This document shows positions 17,473 through 26,639 of a stretch of DNA of 64,000 nt, one piece after another. A program made the translations under genes and the position numbers. Location: contig NZ_JARLTC010000015.1 of the NCBI RefSeq assembly GCF_029382225.1, forward strand, positions 124,001-188,000, in the 5' to 3' direction. This DNA is from Spongiactinospora sp. TRM90649 (GTDB taxonomy: Bacteria; Actinomycetota; Actinomycetes; Streptosporangiales; Streptosporangiaceae). How positions within the stretch are numbered: position 1 is the stretch's first letter; the number at the start of each line of letters is the position of its first letter. Below the pieces are notes generated by a model. It did no database searches and was not told the origin of the DNA. It saw only the letters and a program-made list of their open reading frames with translations.

Positions 17473-19019
17473 TGCCCTGGCTTCCGATACTGATCGCTCT
17501 GCCCGCGTTGGGCGCGCTCGGCGTGGCCGTGCTGCCCAAGGGCAGCGACAAGGCCGCCAAGCAGCTCGCCCTGCTGGTGTCGCTGGTGGTGCTGGCGCTG
17601 ACGCTGGTGCTGGCCTTCCAGTTCGCGCCTGACGCGAACGGCTTCGCCTTCCAGCAGAAGTACTCCTGGATCCCCTCGTTCGGGGTGAGCTTCGGCGTCG
17701 GAGTCGACGGCATCGCGCTGGTGCTGATCGCGCTGTCGGCCGTACTGGTGCCGATCGTGATCCTGGCCTCCTGGCACGACGCCGACGGCACCGGCGCGGA
17801 GAACCCGCCCAAGCGGTCGGTGAAGACGTACTTCTCGCTGCTGCTGGTCCTCGAAGCGATGATGATCGGCGTCTTCGCGGCGACCGACGTCTTCCTGTTC
17901 TACGTGTTCTTCGAGGCCATGCTGATCCCGATGTATTTCATGATCGGGTCGTACGGCGGCGCTCAGCGGTCCTACGCGGCGGTCAAGTTCCTGCTGTATT
18001 CGCTGTTCGGCGGACTGCTCATGCTGGTCGCCGTGATCGCGCTGTACGTGACCGCGGGCAAGAACACCTTCATGTTCCCCGAGCTGATCGGGGCCGTCAC
18101 CGACCCGACCGTGCAGAAGTGGCTGTTCCTGGGCTTCTTCATCGCGTTCGCGATCAAGGCGCCGCTGTGGCCGTTCCACACCTGGCTGCCCGACGCCGCC
18201 GCCCAGGCCCCGGCCGGGGCCGCCGTGCTGCTCGTCGGCGTGCTGGACAAGGTCGGCACCTACGGCATGCTGCGCCTCTGCCTGGAGCTGTTCCCCGACG
18301 CCGCGAAGTTCTTCACTCCGCTGGTGCTGGTGCTCGCGGTGATCGGCATCGTCTACGGCGCGATCGTGGCCATCGGGCAGACCGACATGAAGCGCCTGAT
18401 CGCCTACACCTCGATCTCGCACTTCGGCTTCATCGCCATGGGCGTGTTCGCGATGACCTCCAACGCCCAGGCGGGCGCGACGCTCTACATGGTCAACCAC
18501 GGGTTCTCCACGGGCGCGCTGTTCCTGATCGCCGGATTCCTCATCTACCGCAGGGGCTCGGCCAGGATCGACGACTACGGCGGGGTGCAGAAGGTCGCGC
18601 CTGTGCTGGCCGGCACCTTCCTGGTGGCGGGCCTGTCCGGCCTGGCGCTGCCCGGCCTGTCACCCTTCGTCAGCGAGTTCATGGTGCTGCTCGGCACGTA
18701 TGAGCGCTACCTCGTGTACGCGGTCATCGGCACCTCGGGCGTGGTGCTGGCCGCGATCTACATCCTGTGGATGTACAAGCGGGTGGCGAACGGCCCGACC
18801 GCCGAGTCGGTGTCCGGGATGAAGGACCTCAACGGGCGCGAGCGGCTGGTGATCGCCCCGCTGCTGGTGCTGATCATCGCGCTCGGCTTCTTCCCCAAGC
18901 CGGTGATCGACGTGATCAACCCGGCCGTGGACCGCACGATGACGAACATCCAGATGAAGGATCCGCAGCACGCCGTGCCCGTGGCGGAGCAGGCTGAGCA
19001 GAAGGGTGCGGGCAATTGA
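17472..19019 (+). CDS. nuoM: NADH-quinone oxidoreductase subunit M
   Basis: 515 residues and about 14 helices. Second antiporter-like pump subunit. Key features: YVFFEAMLIPMYFMIGSYGG with the conserved TM5 Glu, FAIKAPLWPFHTWLPDAAAQAP with the conserved Lys, and AYTSISHFGFIAMG. ATG at 17472 overlaps the nuoL TGA by one base. An upstream in-frame extension is the nuoL shadow and is not used. Confidence 0.97.
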   Translation: MPWLPILIALPALGALGVAVLPKGSDKAAKQLALLVSLVVLALTLVLAFQFAPDANGFAFQQKYSWIPSFGVSFGVGVDGIALVLIALSAVLVPIVILASWHDADGTGAENPPKRSVKTYFSLLLVLEAMMIGVFAATDVFLFYVFFEAMLIPMYFMIGSYGGAQRSYAAVKFLLYSLFGGLLMLVAVIALYVTAGKNTFMFPELIGAVTDPTVQKWLFLGFFIAFAIKAPLWPFHTWLPDAAAQAPAGAAVLLVGVLDKVGTYGMLRLCLELFPDAAKFFTPLVLVLAVIGIVYGAIVAIGQTDMKRLIAYTSISHFGFIAMGVFAMTSNAQAGATLYMVNHGFSTGALFLIAGFLIYRRGSARIDDYGGVQKVAPVLAGTFLVAGLSGLALPGLSPFVSEFMVLLGTYERYLVYAVIGTSGVVLAAIYILWMYKRVANGPTAESVSGMKDLNGRERLVIAPLLVLIIALGFFPKPVIDVINPAVDRTMTNIQMKDPQHAVPVAEQAEQKGAGN

Positions 19020-20563
19020 ACACCATTCAGCCACCGACGATCGAGTACGGGCAACTGAGCCCGCTGCTCCTGATCTTCGGCGCGGCCATCATCGGGGTGC
19101 TGATCGAGGCGCTCGCCCCGCGCTATCTCCGTAAGTCGCTGCAGATGCCGGTCACCCTGCTCGGGCTGGTCGGCGGCTTCGCGCTGGTGCTGGTGGTGGT
19201 CCTGCAGGGCGTGCCGACCACGCTGTCGGCCGAGGGCGCCATCGCGGTGGACGGCCCGGCGCTGTTCTTCTGGGGCGTCATCCTGGTGCTCGCGTTGATC
19301 AGCGTGATGCTGATCAACGACGACAACGAGTTCGTCGCGGCGGCCTCAGCCGTACCGGGCACCCCGGAGGAAGAGGAGTCGATCGCCGCCGGGGGCGCGC
19401 ACACCGAGATCTACCCCCTCACGCTGTTCGCGGTCGGCGGCATGATGCTGTTCGCCTCGGCCAGCGACCTGCTGATCATGTTCGTGGCCCTTGAGGTCAT
19501 GTCGCTGCCGCTGTACCTGCTGTGCGGCCTGGCCCGCAGGCGGCGTCTCCTGTCCCAGGAGGCGTCGGTCAAGTACTTCCTGCTCGGCGCGTTCTCCTCG
19601 GCCTTCTTCCTGTACGGCATGGCGCTGGTCTACGGCTACGCCGGCACCGTCGACCTCGGTGGCATCAACACCGCGCTGGGCACGGTCGGCGGCCAGAACA
19701 CGCTGCTGCTGATCGGCATGGGCATGCTCGGCGTCGGCCTGCTCTTCAAGATCGGCGCCGCGCCGTTCCAGGCGTGGAAGCCCGACGTCTACCAGGGCGC
19801 GCCCACCCCGATCACCGCGCTGATGGCCTCCGGCACGCTGGTCGCCGCGTTCGGCGCGGTGCTGCGGGTGTTCTGGGTGGCCCTGGGCAACGCGGACTGG
19901 GACTGGCGTCCGGTGATGTGGGGCGTCGCGATCCTCACCATGGTCGTCGGCGCGATCCTGGCGATCACCCAGACCGACATCAAGCGGATGCTCGCCTACT
20001 CCTCGATCGCGCACGCCGGGTTCCTGCTCACCGGTGTGGTCGCGACCGGTGCCGCCGAGCAGAACGCGATGTCGCTCAAGGGCATCCTGTTCTACCTGGT
20101 GGTCTACGGCATCACCACGGTCGGCGCGTTCGCGGTCGTCACCATGGTCCGCGACGCCGGCGGCGAGGCCGGGCACCTGTCTCGCTGGGCGGGCCTGGGC
20201 AAGCGGTCGCCCGCCCTGGCCGGGGTGTTCGCGTTCTTCCTGCTGGCCTTCGCCGGCATCCCGCTGACCTCTGGCTTCTTCGGCAAGTACGCCGTGTTCG
20301 CGGCGGCCGTGGCCGGTGGGGCGGTGCCACTGGTCATCGTCGGTGTGGTCAGTTCGGCCATCGCGGCGTTCTTCTACGTTCGCGTGATCGTCCTGATGTT
20401 CTTCAGCGAGCCGGCCGCCGACGGCCCCACGATCGCGATCCCGAGTGTGGGGACCGCGGGTGTGGTCGCCATCGCGGCAGCGGCTACCGTAGTGCTCGGG
20501 ATCTACCCGGAGCCCGTGCTCCGGCTGGCGGAGGACGCCGCCTCGACACTGTTCATCCACTAA
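19016..20563 (+). CDS. nuoN: NADH-quinone oxidoreductase subunit N
   Basis: 515 residues and about 14 helices. Third antiporter-like pump subunit. FVALEVMSLPLYLLCGLARR carries the conserved TM5 Glu, and KIGAAPFQAWKPDVYQGAPTP and LAYSSIAHAGFLLTG are family stretches. The start appears to be TTG at 19016, overlapping the nuoM TGA by four bases. No better ATG or GTG gives the family N-terminus, so this is a rare start codon worth confirming. A 9-base gap separates it from the polyprenyl synthase gene. Confidence 0.96.
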   Translation: MNTIQPPTIEYGQLSPLLLIFGAAIIGVLIEALAPRYLRKSLQMPVTLLGLVGGFALVLVVVLQGVPTTLSAEGAIAVDGPALFFWGVILVLALISVMLINDDNEFVAAASAVPGTPEEEESIAAGGAHTEIYPLTLFAVGGMMLFASASDLLIMFVALEVMSLPLYLLCGLARRRRLLSQEASVKYFLLGAFSSAFFLYGMALVYGYAGTVDLGGINTALGTVGGQNTLLLIGMGMLGVGLLFKIGAAPFQAWKPDVYQGAPTPITALMASGTLVAAFGAVLRVFWVALGNADWDWRPVMWGVAILTMVVGAILAITQTDIKRMLAYSSIAHAGFLLTGVVATGAAEQNAMSLKGILFYLVVYGITTVGAFAVVTMVRDAGGEAGHLSRWAGLGKRSPALAGVFAFFLLAFAGIPLTSGFFGKYAVFAAAVAGGAVPLVIVGVVSSAIAAFFYVRVIVLMFFSEPAADGPTIAIPSVGTAGVVAIAAAATVVLGIYPEPVLRLAEDAASTLFIH

Positions 20564-20572
20564 GGGGAGCTT

Positions 20573-21568
20573 ATGGCCGCGCCACCCGTTGTTGACCTGC
20601 CCATTGGCGACGAACGGCTGGCACGGGAGATGGCCGGCGGACTGGCCGAGGTGGAGAAGCTGCTGCGCGCCTCGGTCGAGAGCGAGGACGCCTTCATCAC
20701 GGAGGCGTCCCGCCACCTCATCGAGGCCGGTGGCAAGCGGTTCCGGGCCACGCTCGTGCTGCTGGCCGCGCAGTTCGGCAACGCCGAGTCGGCGGGCGTG
20801 GTGCCCGGGGCCGTGGTGATCGAGCTGACCCATCTGGCCACGCTCTACCACGACGACGTGATGGATGAGGCGCGGGTGCGCCGGGGCTCGGCCTCGGCCA
20901 ACGCCCGCTGGGACAACACGGTCGCGATCCTGACCGGCGACTATCTGTTCGCCCAGGCGTCCGTCATTCTGGCCGATCTCGGCAACGACCTGATCCGCAC
21001 CCAGGCCCGTACGTTCTCCCGGCTGGTGCAGGGGCAGATCCGCGAGACCAGGGGCCCGCGCCCCGGCGACGATCCGGTCGACCACTACATCCGCGTGCTG
21101 GCCGACAAGACCGGCTCCCTGATCGCCACCTCCGGCCGGTTCGGCGCGCTGCTGTCCGGGGCGTCGCCGAGGGTCGTCGAGCGGGTGGCCGGGGCCTGTG
21201 AGGCCATCGGGGTCGCCTGGCAGCTCGGCGACGACCTGCTCGACGTCGCGGCCTCCTCAGGCGAGAGCGGCAAGACGCCGGGCACCGACCTGCGCGAGGG
21301 CATCCGCACCCTCCCCGTCCTCTACGTGCTCGCCTCCGACGACCCGGCCGACGCCCCGCTGCGCGATCTGCTGTCCGGCCCGGTCCCCGAGGAGCGGGTG
21401 GCGGAGGCCCTTGAGTCGCTGCGCGCCCACCGGGCGATGCGGCAGGCCAGGGATGAGCTGAACCGCTGGGCCGAGCGGGCCAGGGCCGACCTGGCCGAGC
21501 TGCCGGACATCCCGGCCAGGGAGGCGTTCATGTCGCTGTGCGACTACGTGGTGGCCCGCTCAGGCTGA
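20573..21568 (+). CDS. Long-chain polyprenyl diphosphate synthase (menaquinone side chain)
   Basis: 331-residue trans-isoprenyl diphosphate synthase. It condenses isopentenyl diphosphate units into the prenyl tail. The first Asp-rich motif LYHDDVMDEARVRRG is near residue 92 and the second, QLGDDLLDVAAS, near 218. GGKRFRATLVLLAA binds substrate. Small residues before the first Asp-rich motif (ELTHLATLYHDD) fit a long-chain product, but exact length cannot be read. Immediate position after nuoN (9 bases) with AAGGGGAG before ATG suggests it is the last gene of the nuo operon. Confidence 0.9.
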   Translation: MAAPPVVDLPIGDERLAREMAGGLAEVEKLLRASVESEDAFITEASRHLIEAGGKRFRATLVLLAAQFGNAESAGVVPGAVVIELTHLATLYHDDVMDEARVRRGSASANARWDNTVAILTGDYLFAQASVILADLGNDLIRTQARTFSRLVQGQIRETRGPRPGDDPVDHYIRVLADKTGSLIATSGRFGALLSGASPRVVERVAGACEAIGVAWQLGDDLLDVAASSGESGKTPGTDLREGIRTLPVLYVLASDDPADAPLRDLLSGPVPEERVAEALESLRAHRAMRQARDELNRWAERARADLAELPDIPAREAFMSLCDYVVARSG

Positions 21569-22485
21569 AGTACGGCCGCCTCGTCCCGCGACCGCGCGGC
21601 GGCGATCCGGTTCCTTCTCGCGTGGCTCAGGGCGTCCCAGGTGAAGACGGCCAGCGCCAGCCAGACGATCGCGAACCCGGCCCACCGGCTGGTCGGCATG
21701 GTCTCCTTGACGATCAGCACCCCGCACATGAACTGCAGGACCGGCGCGATGTACTGCAGCAGCCCGACCACGGACAGTGGCACCCTGATGGCGGCGGCCG
21801 TGAACATCAGCAGCGGGATCACGGTGACCAGCCCCGAGCTGACCAGCAGCAGCGCGTGCTGCCAGCCGAAGGAGCCGAACGTGCCCACGCCCTGGCCGTG
21901 CAGCAGGAACAGGTACCCCAGCGCCGGTACGGCCAGCACCAGCGACTCGATGGTGAGGCTCTCCGCCGCGCCCACCTTGGCGGTCTTCTTGACCAGCCCA
22001 TAGGTGCCGAACGTGGTGGCCAGTACCAGGGCGATCCACGGCAGCCGGCCGTAGTCGAGGGTGAGCACGAGCACGGCCAGCGTGCCGAGCCCGACGGCGG
22101 CCCACTGCGTGCGCCGCAGCCGCTCGCGCAGCAGCACGACCCCGAAGAGGACGTTGACCAGGGGGTTGATGAAGTAGCCGAGCGCGCCCTCGACGACGTG
22201 GCCGCTGTTGACCGCGTAGATGTAGGTGCCCCAGTTGATGGTGATCAGCAGGGCGGCCAGGACGAGCAGGCCGAGCTTGCGCGGCTCGCGGAGCATGGGA
22301 CCGAACCACGCCCAGTGCCGCCGGACGGTGAGGATGCCCGCCACGATGACCAGTGACCAGGCCATGCGGTGGGCGAGGATCTCCAATGATCCGGCGGGCT
22401 GGAGGAGGGGCCAGTAGAGGGGGAAGAGCCCCCAGAGGGCGTAGGCGGCGACCCCGTACAGGATTCCGCGCCGTTCTTCAGGCAT
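21544..22485 (-). CDS. rarD: RarD-type EamA transporter
   Basis: 313 residues with ten predicted helices in two EamA repeats. The protein begins RRGILYGVAAYALWGLFPLYW, characteristic of RarD proteins (the chloramphenicol-sensitivity protein group). HRMAWSL, NWGTYIYAVNSGHVVEGALGYFINPLVNVL and LQYIAPVLQFM are further family stretches. Substrate unknown. Convergent with the polyprenyl synthase, overlapping it by 25 bases at the 3' ends, so the two C-termini share DNA. Confidence 0.88.
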   Translation of the reverse strand: MPEERRGILYGVAAYALWGLFPLYWPLLQPAGSLEILAHRMAWSLVIVAGILTVRRHWAWFGPMLREPRKLGLLVLAALLITINWGTYIYAVNSGHVVEGALGYFINPLVNVLFGVVLLRERLRRTQWAAVGLGTLAVLVLTLDYGRLPWIALVLATTFGTYGLVKKTAKVGAAESLTIESLVLAVPALGYLFLLHGQGVGTFGSFGWQHALLLVSSGLVTVIPLLMFTAAAIRVPLSVVGLLQYIAPVLQFMCGVLIVKETMPTSRWAGFAIVWLALAVFTWDALSHARRNRIAAARSRDEAAVLQPERATT

Positions 22486-22618
22486 GTCACCAATTTTCGC
22501 TCCTTACCAGGGCTTAGCACAAATAAGGAGTTCTTGGGCACTGGTTTAGCGACGCTAACGCCAGGGAACATCGCGGCCTTCGCCGGAGTTGGATGAGATG
22601 AACGCAGAGGAGGTCCCG

Positions 22619-23287
<669 letters not shown>

Positions 23288-24010
23288 GGGCGTACGGAGA
23301 GTTCGAGGACGACGGCCTGGGCGCCGTCGGCGTCGATGAGGTGGTCTTCCACGGTGGGGCCGGTGACGGCCAAGTGGTGGCGGTGCAGCCAGGTGAAGAG
23401 GTCCTGGCCGGCGCGGATCACGTTCGTGGAAGGCGGGACGACGGCTCGCACGACGGCGCGAGCGGGCAGGGTTAGCCGCTCGCCGTCGTGGTCGGTGGTC
23501 ACCGCAGCCGTGAAGCCGCCGGCCGGGTACCCGCGCAGCCAGGTCAGCAGGGTCGCCGGCGGCGCCGGGCACAGGGCGGCGAGCTCGGATGGGTGATCCA
23601 AGCACAGGCGATGTACGCGCAGCCGGCGGGATGTCACGGTGGTCTGCTGGGGGAGGATCGACATCGGGGTGGCGAGGTGGTCCTCGGCGTACGTGGCGGC
23701 GGCCGTGAGGGCGGCGATGTCACGCCGAATGCCGGTGACGATCTCGGCGAGGGCCTGTCGCAGGTGTTCCTCGGGAGCGTCGAGGAGGTCGGCGATCCGG
23801 CGTAAGGGCAGGCCGAGGCGTTGCAGGCCGCGGATGCGTTCCAGCCGGGCCAGCTCGGCCACGCCGTACCGGCGGTAGCCGGTGGATCGGTCTACCGCGG
23901 CGGGAGTAAGCAGCCCGATCTTGTCGTAGTGGCGCAGGGTTCGTTCGGATACGCCAGCCATGCGTGCGAGTTGCCCGATCCGCCACATCCTGGCTCCTCT
24001 CCTCGGCGGC

Positions 24011-24042
24011 TTGACCCTCTCCCTGCGGCAGGGTCCTACCGT
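24011..24042 (+). promoter_or_regulatory. MerR-type long-spacer promoter and operator
   Basis: TTGACC (24011-24016) and TACCGT (24037-24042) are separated by 20 bases, longer than the normal 17. Inside is a palindrome CCCTG-CGG-CAGGG at 24021-24033. Over-long spacers carrying a dyad are the hallmark of MerR-activated promoters. A start about seven to nine bases after TACCGT falls at ATG 24051, so the message is probably leaderless. Confidence 0.65.
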
Positions 24043-24050
24043 CACCGTCC

Positions 24051-24674
24051 ATGACAAGTTCTCGGCTTACCGGTGTCCTGTTGCTGATCTCGTTGGTGGC
24101 CATGATCGCCGGTGCGGCCATCGTGGTGCCATTGGGGTTGACCCTGAATCCGGCCGATCCCGCCGCCGCGCTGGCCGCTGTGGGGGAGCAGACCGGGCCG
24201 CACCTGATCGAGCTGGCCCTCGACGTGCTGGGGTGGCTGGCGCTGACCTCGGCCGGGCTGCTGATGTTCGCGCGTTTCGCGTTGGCCGGTGGACTGCTGG
24301 CCGTCGCCGGGACGGCGGGCCTGCTGCACGACGCCGGGAATCTGGCGATGACCCAGCTGGCCGCCGACCCCACCGCCCCGGGCGTCGCCACGGTGGCCGC
24401 GGCGGTGCTGCTGACCGCCAAGTGGATGGTCAACCTGGCCGGGCTGCTGTGGGTGGCCGCCACCGTCGCCACGGCGCTCGGCGTCCCGATGCCGGCCGGG
24501 CTTCGCGTCGCCGGTGTGGTCGCCGCGATCTCGGGCGCGGTCGCCGCCGCACTGCCGTGGACGACCGGCACCGACGGGCCGACGGCGGTGCTGGAACAAC
24601 TCGGATACGCCCTCCACCTGCCCATCATGCTCTGGTACGGAGTCCTGGCCTGGCGGTACCTGCATAGTCGGTGA
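24051..24674 (+). CDS. Membrane protein, probable MerR target
   Basis: 207 residues with about six hydrophobic segments (starting about residues 7-28, 55-70, 75-92, 113-145, 150-170 and 178-200). Family not identified with certainty; the layout resembles small DUF4386-like membrane proteins. There is no signal sequence and no catalytic motif. The promoter in front is of MerR type and the divergent gene is a MerR regulator, so the pair likely forms a ligand-induced membrane-stress or export module (inference). Confidence 0.7.
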   Translation: MTSSRLTGVLLLISLVAMIAGAAIVVPLGLTLNPADPAAALAAVGEQTGPHLIELALDVLGWLALTSAGLLMFARFALAGGLLAVAGTAGLLHDAGNLAMTQLAADPTAPGVATVAAAVLLTAKWMVNLAGLLWVAATVATALGVPMPAGLRVAGVVAAISGAVAAALPWTTGTDGPTAVLEQLGYALHLPIMLWYGVLAWRYLHSR

Positions 24675-24696
24675 TCCCTCGCCGTTCGGCGACCCT

Positions 24697-24718
24697 TTGC
24701 TACTTCGAGTAGTAAGAT
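24697..24718 (+). promoter_or_regulatory. Operator over the -10 of the toxin-antitoxin operon
   Basis: TTGCTACT-tcg-AGTAGTAA at 24697-24715 is an 8-3-8 inverted repeat with one mismatch. Its right arm overlaps TAAGAT (24713-24718), a good -10 hexamer six bases before the GTG at 24725. Such placement suits autorepression by the antitoxin or complex, and a leaderless antitoxin message. Confidence 0.5.
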
Positions 24719-24724
24719 GAGCTC

Positions 24725-25015
24725 GTGAGCATGCCAGAGCGAGACTTCGCCCCGGGAGACGGCCCGGCCGCCAAGGTCAGTGTCTCTCTGAGGACGGGCA
24801 ACATCCGCGCCGTCCGGGAACGAGTCGGGGCCCGCGGGTTCTCCGCCTATGTCGATGCCGCGGTGGAACGCCAGATCGAGCGGGATCTCCTGGAGGAGGC
24901 CCTGCAGGCGAACGAGGCCGCTTCCGGGTCGATTCCACAGTCTCTGCGTGACGAGGCCGCGGAGTTGTTCCGCCACGTCAGGTCGGCGCCCGAACTCCAG
25001 GAGGAGGACGGATGA
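24725..25015 (+). CDS. Antitoxin of a PIN-type toxin-antitoxin pair
   Basis: 96 residues, GTG start at 24725. After a short polar leader, KVSVSLRTGNIRAVRERVG looks like a ribbon-helix-helix type DNA-binding start (beta strand then helix). A charged helical C-terminus (about residues 50-96) would wrap the toxin. Its stop overlaps the toxin ATG by four bases. Family assignment rests mainly on context and size. It is expected to bind the inverted repeat in front of it and neutralise the downstream RNase. Confidence 0.7.
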   Translation: MSMPERDFAPGDGPAAKVSVSLRTGNIRAVRERVGARGFSAYVDAAVERQIERDLLEEALQANEAASGSIPQSLRDEAAELFRHVRSAPELQEEDG

Positions 25016-25428
25016 CCCGCGCACGAAGCAGGCTGAGCGCGGGCACCGTCGTTCTCAACTGCGAAGGTCTCGTGAAGTGGTGCGAGGCCGATCAACGTGT
25101 GACTGCATTCGTACGGGAGGCGCAGGACAACGACTTTCGGGTCGTGGTCAGCGCCATGACGCCGATCGAGGCGCAGGACATCCGCGTCCAGAGCGATCGT
25201 CTCAGGTGGTATCTGTCCCGGCTGAAGATCGAGGCGGTGACCGAGGACATTTCGACGCGCGCGATCGAACTTCTTCGGAGTGCCCGCCTGCACGGTCACA
25301 AGTACGCCATCGACGCCGTGGTCGCGGCCACAGCCCTGCGCTCGGTACGCCCTGCCGTCGTTCTGACGTCCGACGCGGACGACATGAGCAGACTGTGCGG
25401 AAAAGCAGTGCAGGTGGTCCCTGTCTGA
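25012..25428 (+). CDS. PIN-domain (VapC-like) toxin with Asn at the first acidic position
   Basis: 138 residues, PIN fold predicted: VVLNCEGLVKW (first strand), PIEAQDIR, KYAIDAVVAATAL, TSDADDMSRL. PIN RNases use three or four acidic residues to hold Mg2+. E53, D101 and D121/D123 are in place, but the first one, normally Asp in VVLD, is Asn16 here. The toxin may therefore be weakened or inactive, unless the family tolerates Asn. Coupled to the antitoxin by a four-base overlap. Confidence 0.8.
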   Translation: MTRARSRLSAGTVVLNCEGLVKWCEADQRVTAFVREAQDNDFRVVVSAMTPIEAQDIRVQSDRLRWYLSRLKIEAVTEDISTRAIELLRSARLHGHKYAIDAVVAATALRSVRPAVVLTSDADDMSRLCGKAVQVVPV

Positions 25429-25470
25429 GACCGTGCGAGGCCCGATGGTCCGGCTTCCAGGTCCGCCCGG

Positions 25471-25551
25471 TCAAGGGTCGGTCACCTGGACGTCGAGGAA
25501 GACGGGGCGTTTGGCGGGGAAGAGTTCGTGGCCCTGGGGGTCGGTCATCTT
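25471..25551 (-). pseudogene. Detached C-terminal tail of the NBR1-Ig-like gene, after an in-frame TGA
   Basis: Directly after the TGA at 25552-25554 the same frame continues with KMTDPQGHELFPAKRPVF and a valine-rich strand, then stops at 25471. This matches the expected end of an NBR1-Ig-like domain, where an aromatic residue (often Trp) normally follows CRIY. TGG to TGA is one change, so the stop is probably a recent nonsense mutation. Confidence 0.55.
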
Positions 25552-26322
25552 TCAGTAGATGCGGCAGGTGGCGGGGGTGGGGGCGGCTTGGACGGTGGCC
25601 TTGATGTCGACCGTGCGGCCGGGGGTGGTCGGGGGGATGGGGACCCAGTCGGGGGCCTGGCAGGCGGAGGTGTTGACGCGGGTGAGGCGGCGGTCGTGCC
25701 AGGTGGTGGTGCCGGTGTTGCGGAGGCGCCAGACCTTGGTGAAGGTCGTGCCGGGGCGGACCGGGGTGCCGTCCGGGTAGGTGATGTCGCCCACGAACTG
25801 GGAGTCGTCGTGGCCGGACGCGCTCGGGGGCGGTGACGGCTTGGGCTCGGCCGGGGGTGGGTCGGCGGTGAGGTAGAGGAAGGACGGGACGATCACGGCG
25901 ACGGCCGCCGTGAGCCCGATGAGGAGGCCGATCCGGCGGGCCGGTCGGGGCGATGGGGACGCGGTGCCCTCCGCCGGAGCCACGGATGGGGACTCGGTGG
26001 TGGCGGCCTTCGCGTGGTCCCAGTGTTCGCGCCACTCGCGTTCGGCCCGGCCAGGGTCGCGGCCCAGGCGATCCACGGCGAGCACCCGGACGAACTCCCA
26101 GGTCGTCTCCCAACTCGGCAGTCTGCGGCCCTGGGCGGCGCTGGCGAGGGACGACTTCGACGCCGCCGCGCCCAGTTCGGCGGACATCTCGGCGTAGGAG
26201 GGGTTGCCCGCCTCTTCCTTCAGCCGCAGCAGGCGGTCGGCGAAGGCGGCGATCGCGCCCTCGTCGGGGTCGGGGCGAACCGGCCGGCGGCCTCGTCGTT
26301 TCCCGTGATCCTGACCCTGCAC
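25552..26322 (-). CDS. HTH-membrane-NBR1-Ig-like domain protein, truncated by a stop codon
   Basis: 256 residues as read. N-terminal XRE-like helix-turn-helix region (LLRLKEEAGNPSYAEMSAEL, SKSSLASAAQGRRLPSW; about residues 30-75), one transmembrane helix (about 130-152), a Pro/Ser linker, then an NBR1-type Ig-like domain (TFTKVWRLRNTGTTTWHD) outside the membrane. Actinobacteria have many such proteins, of unknown role. The frame ends at TGA 25552-25554 inside the Ig-like domain; the missing strand is encoded just beyond it. The start is probably GTG at 26322. Product may be partly or wholly non-functional. Confidence 0.75.
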   Translation of the reverse strand: MQGQDHGKRRGRRPVRPDPDEGAIAAFADRLLRLKEEAGNPSYAEMSAELGAAASKSSLASAAQGRRLPSWETTWEFVRVLAVDRLGRDPGRAEREWREHWDHAKAATTESPSVAPAEGTASPSPRPARRIGLLIGLTAAVAVIVPSFLYLTADPPPAEPKPSPPPSASGHDDSQFVGDITYPDGTPVRPGTTFTKVWRLRNTGTTTWHDRRLTRVNTSACQAPDWVPIPPTTPGRTVDIKATVQAAPTPATCRIY

Positions 26323-26434
26323 GAGGACCCCACTTCCGCTTACGTCGCCGGCACCTTCGACCCCTCCCGTGCGCCTCCAAAATTAGCCGACCAGCCCGCC
26401 GCGCACGTCTTCGCAGGTGGGCTCATTCGAGGGA

Positions 26435-26586
26435 TTTGTCCAATGTCCAGATCCACCCGTCCCGGCAACCTTGGACAAAGATCGCTTGGGCGGGTCACCG
26501 TCGCGGTGGCAGTGTTGCCGGCAGCCCCGGAGAGGGATCGTCTCGCTCGCCGGTCGAGTTCGCGGGGGCCGGCATCAGTGATGCCG
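26435..26586. promoter_or_regulatory. Inverted repeats in the 317-base gap between two divergent genes
   Basis: The gap 26323-26639 holds no gene. It carries TTTGTCCAA (26435-26443) and its exact complement TTGGACAAA (26471-26479), and an 8-1-8 perfect palindrome CGGCATCA-G-TGATGCCG (26570-26586) 54 bases before the secreted-protein start. Either could be a repressor site. No clear -35/-10 pair was seen. Confidence 0.3.
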
Positions 26587-26639
26587 TTCGCGGGAGACGC
26601 CCTCTGGGGATCAGCTCACATCGGAAAGGGGAGATCTGC

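Noticed and set aside
25202..26380. 392-codon minus-strand frame over the toxin and the NBR1-Ig gene
   Set aside because: Arg/Pro-rich shadow; the frame at 25552-26322 has the real domains and the toxin is supported by its antitoxin overlap.
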